Virus record (IMG/VR): IMGVR_UViG_3300019360_000021
Coordinates: 1 to 38,527 of that record
DNA: 38,527 bases
From: a virus
Reading direction: 5' to 3' (one strand)
A program made the translations under genes and the position numbers. The stretch's first letter is position 1; every line of letters starts with the position of its first letter. Below are positions 30,011 to 37,323 of this stretch, piece by piece. Below the pieces are notes generated by a model. It made no database searches. It saw only the letters and a program-made list of their open reading frames with translations, and was not told where the DNA came from.

Positions 30011-30067
30011 AACGAAAAGCCCCAGAGACACACTTCGCGCGCCGCGCGGAATGTATCTCTGGGGCTT
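30011..30067 (-). terminator. Strong intrinsic terminator (tR'-like)
   Basis: A 12-bp perfect stem (30017-30028 with 30056-30067, CCCCAGAGA core) enclosing a GC-rich inner part; on the minus strand it ends GGGG-CTTTTCGTTT. Located about 60 bp downstream of a minus-strand promoter. Confidence 0.75.
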
Positions 30068-30125
30068 CGTAAGATCGGCTGGCGGCTCGGCGCCCGAAAT
30101 GGGCTCCGCCTCGACCTGGGGCGGG

Positions 30126-30155
30126 AAGCTACAGCTTGTGACTATCTCGTGTCAA
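30126..30155 (-). promoter_or_regulatory. Putative late promoter with perfect -35 box
   Basis: Minus strand: TTGACA at 30155-30150, 18-bp spacer, TAGCTT at 30131-30126 (3/6 match). The predicted start near 30119 lies just before the terminator at 30067-30011, so the default product would be an RNA of roughly 105 nt. Confidence 0.5.
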
Positions 30156-30164
30156 CGCCCCACT

Positions 30165-30190
30165 TGTAGGGGCGGCCGGCAGCCGCCCGC
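30165..30190 (+). repeat. REP-like palindrome 3
   Basis: TGTAGGGGCG head with a 7-bp stem GGGCGGC/GCCGCCC and loop CGGCA (30169-30187). Lies between the stop of the 30203 gene and the promoter at 30155. Confidence 0.55.
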
Positions 30191-30202
30191 GCTGCGCCGC
30201 CG

Positions 30203-30658
30203 TCAGAACGGCAGCTCCTCCGCCTCTTTGCCGGGAAACTGGCGCAGCACGATGGCGCACGCCGGCGCCGGCGGCGGCCACGCATCCGTCAGCGTGTAGC
30301 CGGCCGTGATCGCCCGATAGATCGCCTCCATATGCAGCCTCGCCTCGGCTGCGCAGTGCTCCCGCCATTGGCGGCGGGTGGCCTTCAGCATCTCGCCCTT
30401 GAACTTGGTTTCCATGTCCTGGCCGGCGCGGAACCGTTCCGGGAGGTATCTGACGTCGAACGCCTGCCGCCACCATGCCGCTGGCGCCTCAGGGTGTTCG
30501 TGGAAGGCGCCTTCGCGCGTCACTGCGTACCAGAAGCTGCGCAGCACGCCCTGCGGATTGCCGTCCTTGAAGACGTGATAAATCTCCGTGCCGTTGGGAT
30601 GCCGCATGAACCGCAGGGCGCACGCCAACTGGATGCTGTCGCATTCTGTCATGGTCAT
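30203..30658 (-). CDS. Conserved-looking phage protein, unknown function
   Basis: A 151-residue protein from ATG 30658 (ATGA overlap; a second ATG at 30652). It contains MRHPNGTEIYHVFKDGNPQG, an aromatic-rich middle (AWWRQAFDVRYLPERFRAGQ) and a helical segment KGEMLKATRRQWREHCAAEA. No catalytic signature or membrane segment. Last gene before the promoter/terminator pair that separates the packaging from the structural part. Not recognised. Confidence 0.55.
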   Translation of the reverse strand: MTMTECDSIQLACALRFMRHPNGTEIYHVFKDGNPQGVLRSFWYAVTREGAFHEHPEAPAAWWRQAFDVRYLPERFRAGQDMETKFKGEMLKATRRQWREHCAAEARLHMEAIYRAITAGYTLTDAWPPPAPACAIVLRQFPGKEAEELPF

Positions 30659-30849
30659 GCCTCGCCGGGGACGTACGTCGCGCCCGGCTGATAGACGAGC
30701 TGCCCCGCCGCCAGCGCCGCCGGATCCCAGATCTCGCACACCGCCCCGACGCAGGCGCTGCACATGCCGGCGGCGACCCAATGGCACGGCCCATCGTCGG
30801 TGACGCAGGCCGCCAGCTGCGAGCAGCCGCAGATGACGCAGCGTCTCAT
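30655..30849 (-). CDS. Small Cys-rich zinc-binding protein
   Basis: A 64-residue protein from ATG 30849 (ATGA overlap with upstream stop; the frame open to 30882 is rejected). MRRCVICGCSQLAACVTDDG, then CHWV and GMCSACVGAVC: seven or more cysteines and a histidine in a pattern common in tiny phage zinc proteins (C-x2-C-x-C ... C-x-W ... C-x2-C). Function unknown; may be a nucleic-acid binding accessory. Confidence 0.6.
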   Translation of the reverse strand: MRRCVICGCSQLAACVTDDGPCHWVAAGMCSACVGAVCEIWDPAALAAGQLVYQPGATYVPGEA

Positions 30850-31082
30850 GACCGCGTCCCGATCTGAATGGCAAGATTCCACAGCGCTTCATCCGCCGCC
30901 GCCGGCAACTTCACCGGCAAGGCATCGGCGAGGGCGTCCAGCTGATCGGCCTGCTGCCGCATGCGCTGCGCCTTCTCGCGCAGCACGGCCACCCCCGTCA
31001 TGCGCATGGCGGCGCCCGCGCCTTCCATCACCCGCGGCCCGCCATCGGTTGCGTTCAAGACGCTCGTCGTTCTCTCACACAT
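30846..31082 (-). CDS. Small helical protein downstream of TerL
   Basis: A 78-residue protein from ATG 31082, with AGGAGG five bases upstream; the frame extends to 31103 without a ribosome site. The core AVLREKAQRMRQQADQLDAL is a short coiled coil; C-terminus is helical. It starts 15 bases after the TerL stop. Family not recognised; possibly a small head or terminase accessory. Confidence 0.6.
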   Translation of the reverse strand: MCERTTSVLNATDGGPRVMEGAGAAMRMTGVAVLREKAQRMRQQADQLDALADALPVKLPAAADEALWNLAIQIGTRS

Positions 31083-31096
31083 CGTCGCCTCCTGTT

Positions 31097-32644
31097 TCAC
31101 CACTGATAAGGATCATATTCCTGCGCCGGCTCGCGGCCGCGCATCGCCGCCGCCCGCTCGCGCTTCTCGCGCCGGCCGGTGACCTCCATGAACTCGCCGC
31201 CGCCGAGCAGCAGGTACTGGCCGGCGTCGTGCACGTGCGACCATTCGTTCTTCTCGGGCTTGTCGTCCCAGCGGTCGGCGCCGGCGAGCTGCAGCTTGCG
31301 GAAGCGGTAGCCGGCGGCGAAGCCCTCGATCAGCACGACGCAGTTGGGCGAGATCAGCAGCCCGCGCTGGCCGCCCTCGATCGGCCGCACCAGCGCCTGG
31401 CGCACGGCGTCGTGGCGCGGCGCCAGCTCGTTGCCGCCGGGCGCCGGCTTGATCGGGATCTGCGTCTTCGCCGCCACCACCTCCATCCACGACTTGTCGC
31501 CCGCCTCCGTGTCGCCGCCGTAGAAGGCGGCCGGGTCGCCCCAGCCGACGATCGGCTTGGCGAACTCGCCGTCGCCGCGGCGCAGCCAGAAGCCCTCGGT
31601 GACGGCGCGGTAGCGCGGCGTCGCCAGCAGGGCGTTGATGTATTCGGCCAGGCGCGTCGGCCCGGTGGTCTTGTCGGCCGGCGTCACGATCTCGTCATAG
31701 ATGCGCCACTGCGCGTTCGGCATCTTCTGGCCGATCAGCACCGCCGGCGTGCCGCCGCCGTCGAGGCCGAGCTCGAGCGGGATGCCCGGCACCGGCGACA
31801 GGATCGTCTTCGACACGTTCAAATTGGGGTCGAAGTCGTCGTAGACCGGCTTGCCGGCGCGCGAGTAGCCGGGCTTGTTGTCGACGTAGCGCGCCACCCA
31901 CCAGGGCGGATTGCGCAGCGCCAGGTCGTCGTAGTATTCGCGCCCGCCCTTGAGGTGCGTCAGGTTCTCGGCCTCGGGATCGCGCCCGCCCGGCTGGCGG
32001 AAGAACTCCTCGCCCGGCAGCAGCGGCCCCTTGATGAAGCGCTTGTAGCACCAGTTCTCGGTGTTGGGCGCGTTGAAGTCGAGCGACACGCCGGCCCAGT
32101 CGGCGCCGGCGCCGGTGGCGGCGTCGGTCGGCGGGTAGCGGCCCTTGCGGCCCAGCAGGTAGGTGAGCAGCTCCTCGGCGCATTTGTCGGCCGCGTTGAT
32201 GAAGGCCGAGGTGAACTCGAAGCCGTCGAGCGCGGTGTCGATCGCCTGCTCGTTGAGGCCGACGAATTCGACGATGTACTCCAGCCGATAGTCGCTGCCC
32301 TTCTGCTCCCAGGTCATGGTGTGCTTGGCCGGCCGCCCGCCCTCGCCGCCGACCCATTCGAGGCCCTCGCCTTTCTTCGGGAACCAGCGCACCCAGGTCG
32401 GAATGGTGGTTTTCTCGAGCTGGCGGAAGGTGTCGCGCACGACCAGCGTCTTCCAGCGCCGCCAGCCGTCCGGCTGCACGCGCGACGTCTGCGCCTTCAT
32501 CACGGGATCGATCAGGCAGGTCGAGGTCTTGCCGCTGCCGTACGGCCCCATGATCGCCCGCACGGTCGCCGTCGAGGTGAGGAACCGCGCCGCCACCTTC
32601 CCCGGCGGCGCATAAGGCACAACCCCGGACGCGGCGCCGGTCAT
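31097..32644 (-). CDS. terL: Terminase large subunit (TerL)
   Basis: A 515-residue protein from ATG 32644 (ATGA overlap). Walker A is MGPYGSGKTSTC at about 31-42, followed by an adenine-binding-type region and RDTFRQLEKTTIPTWVRWFP; the ATPase motor is about 1-230. The C-terminal RNase-H-like nuclease has a first acidic residue in LELGLDGGGTPAVLIGQ (V-G-x-D-x-G-x-x-P-A type), and later WGDPAAFYGGDTEAGDKSWM with a further Asp. This is the packaging motor and headful nuclease. Directly next to an RHH gene and, farther up, a small-terminase candidate. Confidence 0.92.
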   Translation of the reverse strand: MTGAASGVVPYAPPGKVAARFLTSTATVRAIMGPYGSGKTSTCLIDPVMKAQTSRVQPDGWRRWKTLVVRDTFRQLEKTTIPTWVRWFPKKGEGLEWVGGEGGRPAKHTMTWEQKGSDYRLEYIVEFVGLNEQAIDTALDGFEFTSAFINAADKCAEELLTYLLGRKGRYPPTDAATGAGADWAGVSLDFNAPNTENWCYKRFIKGPLLPGEEFFRQPGGRDPEAENLTHLKGGREYYDDLALRNPPWWVARYVDNKPGYSRAGKPVYDDFDPNLNVSKTILSPVPGIPLELGLDGGGTPAVLIGQKMPNAQWRIYDEIVTPADKTTGPTRLAEYINALLATPRYRAVTEGFWLRRGDGEFAKPIVGWGDPAAFYGGDTEAGDKSWMEVVAAKTQIPIKPAPGGNELAPRHDAVRQALVRPIEGGQRGLLISPNCVVLIEGFAAGYRFRKLQLAGADRWDDKPEKNEWSHVHDAGQYLLLGGGEFMEVTGRREKRERAAAMRGREPAQEYDPYQW

Positions 32645-32868
32645 GCGAAGCGCCCCTTTGACAACCAAGCCAGGATGTCCCGCCGCGACATTTTGTCGAC
32701 TGAGGGTGCATGCCTCAGCCCCCACCAAAGCAGTTGGTGGATCTCTCTCGAGAGCGGCTGCCCATGTTTCTGTGCGCGGACTTCAAGCGCTGCGCGAAGC
32801 TCAGATGATGCGCGGATGCACAGCACTGCATCTTGGCGAGGACCTCGCCCGATTGGGCCGCGCTTCAT
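32641..32868 (-). CDS. Arc-like ribbon-helix-helix protein
   Basis: A 75-residue protein from ATG 32868 (ATGA overlap). The segment DAVLCIRASSELRAALEVRA followed by GQPLSREIHQLLWWGL is a classic Arc/MetJ ribbon-helix-helix: a DNA-contacting strand, then two helices. Usually a dimeric repressor. Inserted between a zinc-finger protein and TerL, it may autoregulate the packaging/late operon or bind pac/cos. Confidence 0.75.
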   Translation of the reverse strand: MKRGPIGRGPRQDAVLCIRASSELRAALEVRAQKHGQPLSREIHQLLWWGLRHAPSVDKMSRRDILAWLSKGRFA

Positions 32869-33233
32869 GACTGTGGCCCCAATTCGCGGCCGTCTTTGAG
32901 GCCGCGCGCATAGCCTTGCTCCTCAGCGCGGATCAGGGCGCGCGCGTGATCGGCCTGCATCGCCGCCATGGCGCGGTCGGCGTCGCTGTCCTCGGCCCGA
33001 TAGCGCGCCAGCTGCTCCTCGGCGCGGCGCAGCGCCATGACCAGGCCACGTTCTTCGCCCGCCTTGATACGGCAGGCCGCATCGGCCAGCGGATCGGCGC
33101 CGAAGTGATCGCGGGCGGCACCCGGCGTCGTGAACGTCTCGCCGCAGAAAAAGCACGTCCAGCCATGCCCCGGCTTCGGGTAGGTGCCGCGCTCGCCCAC
33201 CGGCCGGCCCAGGACGTCGGTGTCCGCGCTCAT
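32865..33233 (-). CDS. C2H2-like zinc finger and coiled-coil protein
   Basis: A 122-residue protein; ATG 33233 (MSADTDVLGRPVGERGTYPK) is preferred over the far longer frame to 33575 that would run through the hairpin region and overlap terS. Finger: WTCFFCGETFTTPGAARDHF (C-x2-C, x12, H). Then a charged helix (ALRRAEEQLARYRAEDSDAD). This layout is common in small phage proteins next to terminase genes. Probably a DNA-binding accessory; function unproven. Confidence 0.65.
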   Translation of the reverse strand: MSADTDVLGRPVGERGTYPKPGHGWTCFFCGETFTTPGAARDHFGADPLADAACRIKAGEERGLVMALRRAEEQLARYRAEDSDADRAMAAMQADHARALIRAEEQGYARGLKDGRELGPQS

Positions 33234-33534
33234 GCCCCTGCCCGCGCCCTTGCCGTCGCCCGGTGCCCGGTGCCCGATGCCCCGGCCCGTCCGATTGCTC
33301 CGGATTTTTTGGTTCGCGTCAGAAAACCCCCAAACGCAGGCCGGGTGTTTTCGCAGGGGCGTGGCGAGAGAACGCGGCGCGCGAAAAACCGGGTAGGGGG
33401 GGTCGCCGGCGAGCGCGCGCATCGCCCTCGGATGGCCACCCCCCCTGCCCTGCGGCGCCGGCCTGCGGCTGCGGCAGCGCCTCGCCTCGGCTGCTGGATG
33501 AGCAGCGGGTCGGCATGGGAATTCGTTCGCAGGA
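33234..33534. promoter_or_regulatory. Non-coding gap with G-run/C-run inverted repeat (cos/pac candidate)
   Basis: This 301-bp gap lies between the small-terminase candidate and the terminase operon. It contains a 13-bp inverted repeat, 33391-33403 (GGGTAGGGGGGGT) with 33438-33450 (ACCCCCCCTGCCC), pairing perfectly with one G-U, and a 34-bp spacer. A T/A hexamer run (33305-33310) and CCCGGTG repeats (33259-33283) lie nearby. The frame open here on the minus strand lacks coding character. Position beside terminase genes suggests a packaging site or a strong attenuator. Confidence 0.4.
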
Positions 33535-34071
33535 TCAATCGCTTGGCGCATCTTGTCCAACTCCGTCTTGTCCAACTCCGGGATCCTCGGCGGTGCTAAC
33601 CCCTTGATCCCCCTCGATAACCAGCCGCACCGGCCCGGCCTGGTCGGCGCCCGCCTCGCCGGTCAGCTTGGCCGGGTCCAGCATGGCGAACAGCAGCGCG
33701 CCTTTGCCCTCGACGTTGAGGTCGCGCGGGAGCTGCTGCTCGGTGTAGGGCAGCAGCGCGATCGCGGCCATGCGCTGCTCGGCCAGCGCGTCCGCCCGCT
33801 TGATGCCGAGCCGTTCCGACAGCTTGGCCGTGTCCTCGTTGTAGAGATCGTACAGCCACAGGCCCGGCATCTTGCCGCCGCGCGCGGCCAGCTCGCGCCG
33901 GAACTCCTCGGTCCGCCGCCCCCGCGCCCCGAGCGGCCGCCCTGGTTTCCGCGCCCCTTCGACCGGCGCGCGCGCGCCATCGGCCGGCGCCAGCAGCTCG
34001 CCCTGGCGCGCCTCGGGCACGACGCCCCCCGCGTCCGCCAGCGCCTGCTCGATCCCTGCTATCCGCGCCAT
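33535..34071 (-). CDS. terS: Putative terminase small subunit
   Basis: A 178-residue protein from ATG 34071. After a disordered N-terminus (GARKPGRPLGARGRRTEEFR), the core RELAARGGKMPGLWLYDLYN, KLSERLGIKRADALAEQRMA and LLPYTEQQLPRDLNVEGKGA is helical, with a possible HTH at the LGIKRADAL region. It lies immediately beside the origin-like array and two genes away from TerL, the place of terS in BPP-1-like phages. C-terminus carries a GVGQD duplication. Assignment is largely positional; another DNA-binding protein remains possible. Confidence 0.5.
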   Translation of the reverse strand: MARIAGIEQALADAGGVVPEARQGELLAPADGARAPVEGARKPGRPLGARGRRTEEFRRELAARGGKMPGLWLYDLYNEDTAKLSERLGIKRADALAEQRMAAIALLPYTEQQLPRDLNVEGKGALLFAMLDPAKLTGEAGADQAGPVRLVIEGDQGVSTAEDPGVGQDGVGQDAPSD

Positions 34072-34094
34072 TTATTCCCCTTTGTCAATTGGAT

Positions 34095-34370
34095 CAAGGC
34101 TGAGACGCGCGTCTCTTACAGCGTCTCACCCCGTCTCGCCTGACAACCCTTTGATTAGACGTATGTTTGAAAGAGTGTGAGACGCTTGAGACGCTTGAGA
34201 CGCTACGCGCGCGCGTATGCGCCTGCGCCCGCGCCCGCACACGCGCGCTCACGCGCGGGCGAGGGTCGGAGCGTCTCAAGCGTCTCACCTCCCTCGAAAA
34301 GCGCGCAAGTTCAAGGCCTTGCCGCCTGAGACGCTGTGAGACGCTGTAAGAGACGCGCGTCTCAGCCTTG
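34095..34370. other. ori: Candidate replication origin: nested inverted repeats with GAGACG iterons
   Basis: A perfect 35-bp inverted repeat (34095-34129 with 34336-34370) encloses a perfect 19-bp inverted repeat (34177-34195 with 34270-34288). Both are made of GAGACGCT(T/G) units; I count 13 GAGACG copies (7 forward, 6 reverse). The centre (34201-34260) is alternating purine-pyrimidine GC sequence that could form Z-DNA. It sits in the only noncoding gap beside the helicase and primase genes. This looks like an initiator-bound iteron origin. Confidence 0.7.
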
Positions 34371-34374
34371 TGAT

Positions 34375-34391
34375 TGCAGGACAATCCTGCA
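34375..34391 (-). terminator. Hairpin directly behind the helicase gene
   Basis: TGCAGGA and TCCTGCA pair perfectly around a 3-base loop, one base beyond the helicase stop. There is no T tail; it may stabilise the mRNA end or be part of the origin. Confidence 0.4.
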
Positions 34392-36236
34392 TTACGCCCC
34401 TCCCTTGCCCTTGGCCGGGGGCAGAACAGTCGCCAGCGGCAGCCTGGTCGAGCGCGCCTCCACCCCGTTGAAGCGGTCCTTGCCGGCCACGGCACCCGGC
34501 AGGCGGCGCAGCGCCTGCATCCACACGCCCGCCGCGCCGGAGCGCGCCGCCCAGTGGGTGGCGCCGAACAGCTTGGCCAGGCCCTGATGCGAATTGGCGA
34601 CCGCCAGCCACTCGCCGACAGCGTCGCGCTGCACCTTGAGGCCGTGGTTGCCGAGCGCCTTCTCGGCCTCGCCCTGGCTGTAGCCCATGTTCGACTGCGC
34701 GCCGCTCTCGCGGGCGTCGCGGATCCAGTCGGCCACGGTGGTCTTGGCGCCGGCGCGGTAGACCTCGAGCTCCGAGGTCAGCAGATGCGCCAGACAGCGG
34801 GCATGGTCGGGCGCGGCGTCGTCGCGCTCGGCCATGGCGTCCGCCGTCAGCAGAGCGCAGATCTCGCTCCGGCAGTCGCTCGAGGGCGGATGGTCGTGCA
34901 GCGCCAGGTCGGCGCAGGCCAGCAGGGTGCCGAGCTGGTCGGCGCCGCGGCCGCCATGGCCCACCTGCAGCAGCGCTTGCCGCCAGGTCTCCAACCGCTC
35001 GGGCAGCTGCGGCCACATCTCGATCATGCGGCGCCGCAGCGCCCGCCCGAGCGCCAGCAGGCGCGCCGGCGAGAGGTCGGGCGCCGCGCGCGGCGTGTCG
35101 TCGGCGTTCTTGCCGGGCAGTTCCTCGAGGTCGAGGATGGCGAGCCGCGAGCGGTCCTGGTTGAGCAGCGGCGGGATCAGGATCGACGAGAACAGGAATG
35201 AACTCCTGGCCGTGAATTCCGTAGACTTGTGGTCGCTGCCGCCCCGCATGATGCGGCCGCCGCTGGCGGCCTGGCGGGCCAGCGTGACGATCGCCTGGGC
35301 GCGGCGCGGATCCTCCTGGGCCTCGAGCTCGTCGAAGGCGACCGGCAGCGCGCTGTAGCCGAGCGTCTGCCAGATGCCGGCGGCCGAGGCGTCGGACGTC
35401 GTCAGCAGGCCGCCGGCGAACAGGCCGCCGACGCAATCGACCAGCAGCGTCGACTTGCCGGTGCTGGCGTCGCCGGTGACCCAGCACATGCTGCGCCAGG
35501 TGAGCGCCGCGCCCAGCATGGCCGAGACGATCCAGCCCAGCAGCAGGCGGGCGTCGACGTCGGCGCTGTCTCCCTGCGAATTACGCCGCGCGCGGCGGCG
35601 CCATGGCCAGGTCGTGAGCAGCTTGAGTGTTGTCGCGCCCGCCTGGCGCGACAACTCCATATCGTCATCGGGCCGGGGCAAGGGCGCGGACGCCGGGTAG
35701 ACGTGGCGGCCGAAGCGGCCGGGTGGCTTCCAGGCGCCCGCCGCCAGGACGGCGTCGCCGCAATGCAGGATCAGCTCGCCGGCGTCGCCGCGCCAGGCGC
35801 CGCCGCCGCGGATGGTCTCCAGCGGGTTCCACAGCGGCAGGCGCGCCGCCGCCACCTTGAGCGCCCGCCCCGCCGCCTCCGGCCGCCAGCCGACGATGAC
35901 CCAGTTGTCGTCGATCAGCTTCTTGCGCGGGAACCACTCCTCGAGGCGGCCGGCCTGGCGCCCGAACAGCGCCTCGAGCGCGGCCCGCCCGAGCTCCTGG
36001 GCGCCGAGCTGGATGTACTGCCGGCGCTCGTCGAGGAAGTGGTACTGCTGCCCCGTCACGCCCAAGGGCTCTACCGGACAGTTGGGCGGCAGGGTGACGT
36101 CGCGCTCCGGCGGCGCGCCGCCGCCCTGCCGATGATCGCCGACGTCATCGTCGGGCGCCGGCGGCGGCGCCAGCTCGCCGTTGTCGATCACCAGGCGGAC
36201 GGGTCCGCTCTCTGGCCCTGATTTTGGGGTGGTCAA
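34392..36236 (-). CDS. SF3-like replicative helicase / DUF927-type ATPase
   Basis: A 614-residue protein from TTG 36236 (AAAGG nine bases upstream; no ATG is available nearby). Walker A is CWVTGDASTGKSTLLVDCVG (about 253-271), Walker B-like LPVAFDELEAQED, and a sensor/arginine region around RSSFLFSSILIPPLLNQDRS. This arrangement resembles D5/SF3-type helicases of phage and plasmid primase-helicase systems. Coupled with the primase gene upstream and the iteron array downstream. It should unwind the phage origin. The N-terminal about 200 residues are of unknown fold. Confidence 0.82.
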   Translation of the reverse strand: MTTPKSGPESGPVRLVIDNGELAPPPAPDDDVGDHRQGGGAPPERDVTLPPNCPVEPLGVTGQQYHFLDERRQYIQLGAQELGRAALEALFGRQAGRLEEWFPRKKLIDDNWVIVGWRPEAAGRALKVAAARLPLWNPLETIRGGGAWRGDAGELILHCGDAVLAAGAWKPPGRFGRHVYPASAPLPRPDDDMELSRQAGATTLKLLTTWPWRRRARRNSQGDSADVDARLLLGWIVSAMLGAALTWRSMCWVTGDASTGKSTLLVDCVGGLFAGGLLTTSDASAAGIWQTLGYSALPVAFDELEAQEDPRRAQAIVTLARQAASGGRIMRGGSDHKSTEFTARSSFLFSSILIPPLLNQDRSRLAILDLEELPGKNADDTPRAAPDLSPARLLALGRALRRRMIEMWPQLPERLETWRQALLQVGHGGRGADQLGTLLACADLALHDHPPSSDCRSEICALLTADAMAERDDAAPDHARCLAHLLTSELEVYRAGAKTTVADWIRDARESGAQSNMGYSQGEAEKALGNHGLKVQRDAVGEWLAVANSHQGLAKLFGATHWAARSGAAGVWMQALRRLPGAVAGKDRFNGVEARSTRLPLATVLPPAKGKGGA

Positions 36237-36271
36237 GGGGCCGCGCCTTTCTGGCGTATCGCCCCAATCAT
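36233..36271 (-). CDS. 12-codon bridging ORF between primase and helicase
   Basis: ATG 36271 overlaps the primase stop (TGATG), reads MIGAIRQKGAAP and its TGA overlaps the TTG start of the helicase (TTGA). Such an exact bridge lets ribosomes re-initiate from primase to helicase. It may be only a coupling device, without a functional peptide. Confidence 0.3.
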   Translation of the reverse strand: MIGAIRQKGAAP

Positions 36272-37323
36272 CACGCCGCCCCCTTGGTCAGCAGCTCGTT
36301 GATGTCCTTCACGGCCGCCGGCGGGCGGTGGAAGAAGACCTCGTGGCCCTTCTGCTGCAGCGCGCGCACGGCCTGGTCGCGCTGCGCCAGCGTCTTGGGG
36401 TTGCTGTCGTTTTGCAGCAGCAGGTGCAGCCGCTTGAAGCGGCCCACCTCGAGATTGCCGATGTTGCACAGGCTGACGGCGGCGATGATGCGCAGCTCGG
36501 GCGCCGCCAGCGCGGCGGTGAGGCCGTCCTCGATGCCCTCGGAGATCCACAGCTCTTCGCCGGCGGACGCCTGGGCCAGGCTCTTGCCGGAGCATCCGCG
36601 CGCCAGGCGGATGAAGCCGCCGTGATAGGCCGGCCACACCATCTTGTTCGGCATCGGCGCCTTGACGACGTTGTCAGCCGTGATCTGCAGCCAGGTGCGA
36701 TGCACGGCCAGGAAGCGGCCGTGGTGGTCCGCGATCGCCGCCACCATGGCCGGCCAGTGCCGCCGGGTCGGCCGGTGCCAGAGATCGGGATGGAAGCGGA
36801 TGGCGCCCGGCAGCCGCGGCAGCGCGCGCAGGTCGATGCCGCGCCCGCGCAGGTAGCGGTCGACCGGCGATCCCAGCAGCTGCTCGCCCTCGCGGCCGGC
36901 CAGCCAGATGCCGTGCGCGCTCTTGCGGTCCTTCTCGGCCTGCGCGGCCTCGCCCTCGGTGTCGCGCGGCGGCCCCATGGCGCCCAGGCCCGGGCGGGTC
37001 GCCCTGGGCGCCATGGCGCCGCCGACGTCATACCCCAGCCAGCGCAGCGACCACTGCACCGCCTGGCGCTTGTCGCCCATGAACAGCGCCTGCGCGACCA
37101 GGTCGAGGGCATCGCCGTACTCGCCGGTGGCGTAGTCCTTCCAGTGGCCGCGCCGCGCGCCGGCGAGATAGATGGCCAGCGACTGCCCGGCCTCGCCGGC
37201 GAGCGAGCCGACCTGGCAGTAGCGCCCGTTGAAGCGGCCCTTGGGAAAGAATTCAGCGCACAGGGCCTCGATGCGCAGCGTGAGCTGCGCGACGACGTCC
37301 TTGATGTCGACGGGGCGGGTCAT
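36271..37323 (-). CDS. Toprim-domain DNA primase
   Basis: A 350-residue protein from ATG 37323 (ATGA overlap). The N-terminus has YCQVGSLAGEAGQSLAIYLA and GHWKDYATGEYGDALDLVAQ, the fold typical of the DUF7146-type region preceding Toprim. The Toprim domain is LWISEGIEDGLTAALAAPEL (with the catalytic Glu in E-G-I-E), a later acidic motif is LQNDSNPKTLAQRDQAVRAL. It lacks a CHC2 zinc finger. Together with the helicase it forms a phage primase-helicase pair for origin-dependent replication. Confidence 0.82.
   Translation of the reverse strand: MTRPVDIKDVVAQLTLRIEALCAEFFPKGRFNGRYCQVGSLAGEAGQSLAIYLAGARRGHWKDYATGEYGDALDLVAQALFMGDKRQAVQWSLRWLGYDVGGAMAPRATRPGLGAMGPPRDTEGEAAQAEKDRKSAHGIWLAGREGEQLLGSPVDRYLRGRGIDLRALPRLPGAIRFHPDLWHRPTRRHWPAMVAAIADHHGRFLAVHRTWLQITADNVVKAPMPNKMVWPAYHGGFIRLARGCSGKSLAQASAGEELWISEGIEDGLTAALAAPELRIIAAVSLCNIGNLEVGRFKRLHLLLQNDSNPKTLAQRDQAVRALQQKGHEVFFHRPPAAVKDINELLTKGAA

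Noticed and set aside
32865-33575. Extended 236-residue frame of the zinc-finger gene
   Set aside because: The extra N-terminus crosses the G/C-run hairpin, overlaps terS and is low complexity; ATG 33233 opens the recognisable part.
33555-33577. Two AGTTGGAC copies like the integrase arm sites
   Set aside because: They are a coding duplication (GVGQD) in the terS candidate, far from attP.
34095-34370. CRISPR-like array
   Set aside because: Units are short, in both orientations and without uniform spacers; palindromic iteron layout fits an origin.
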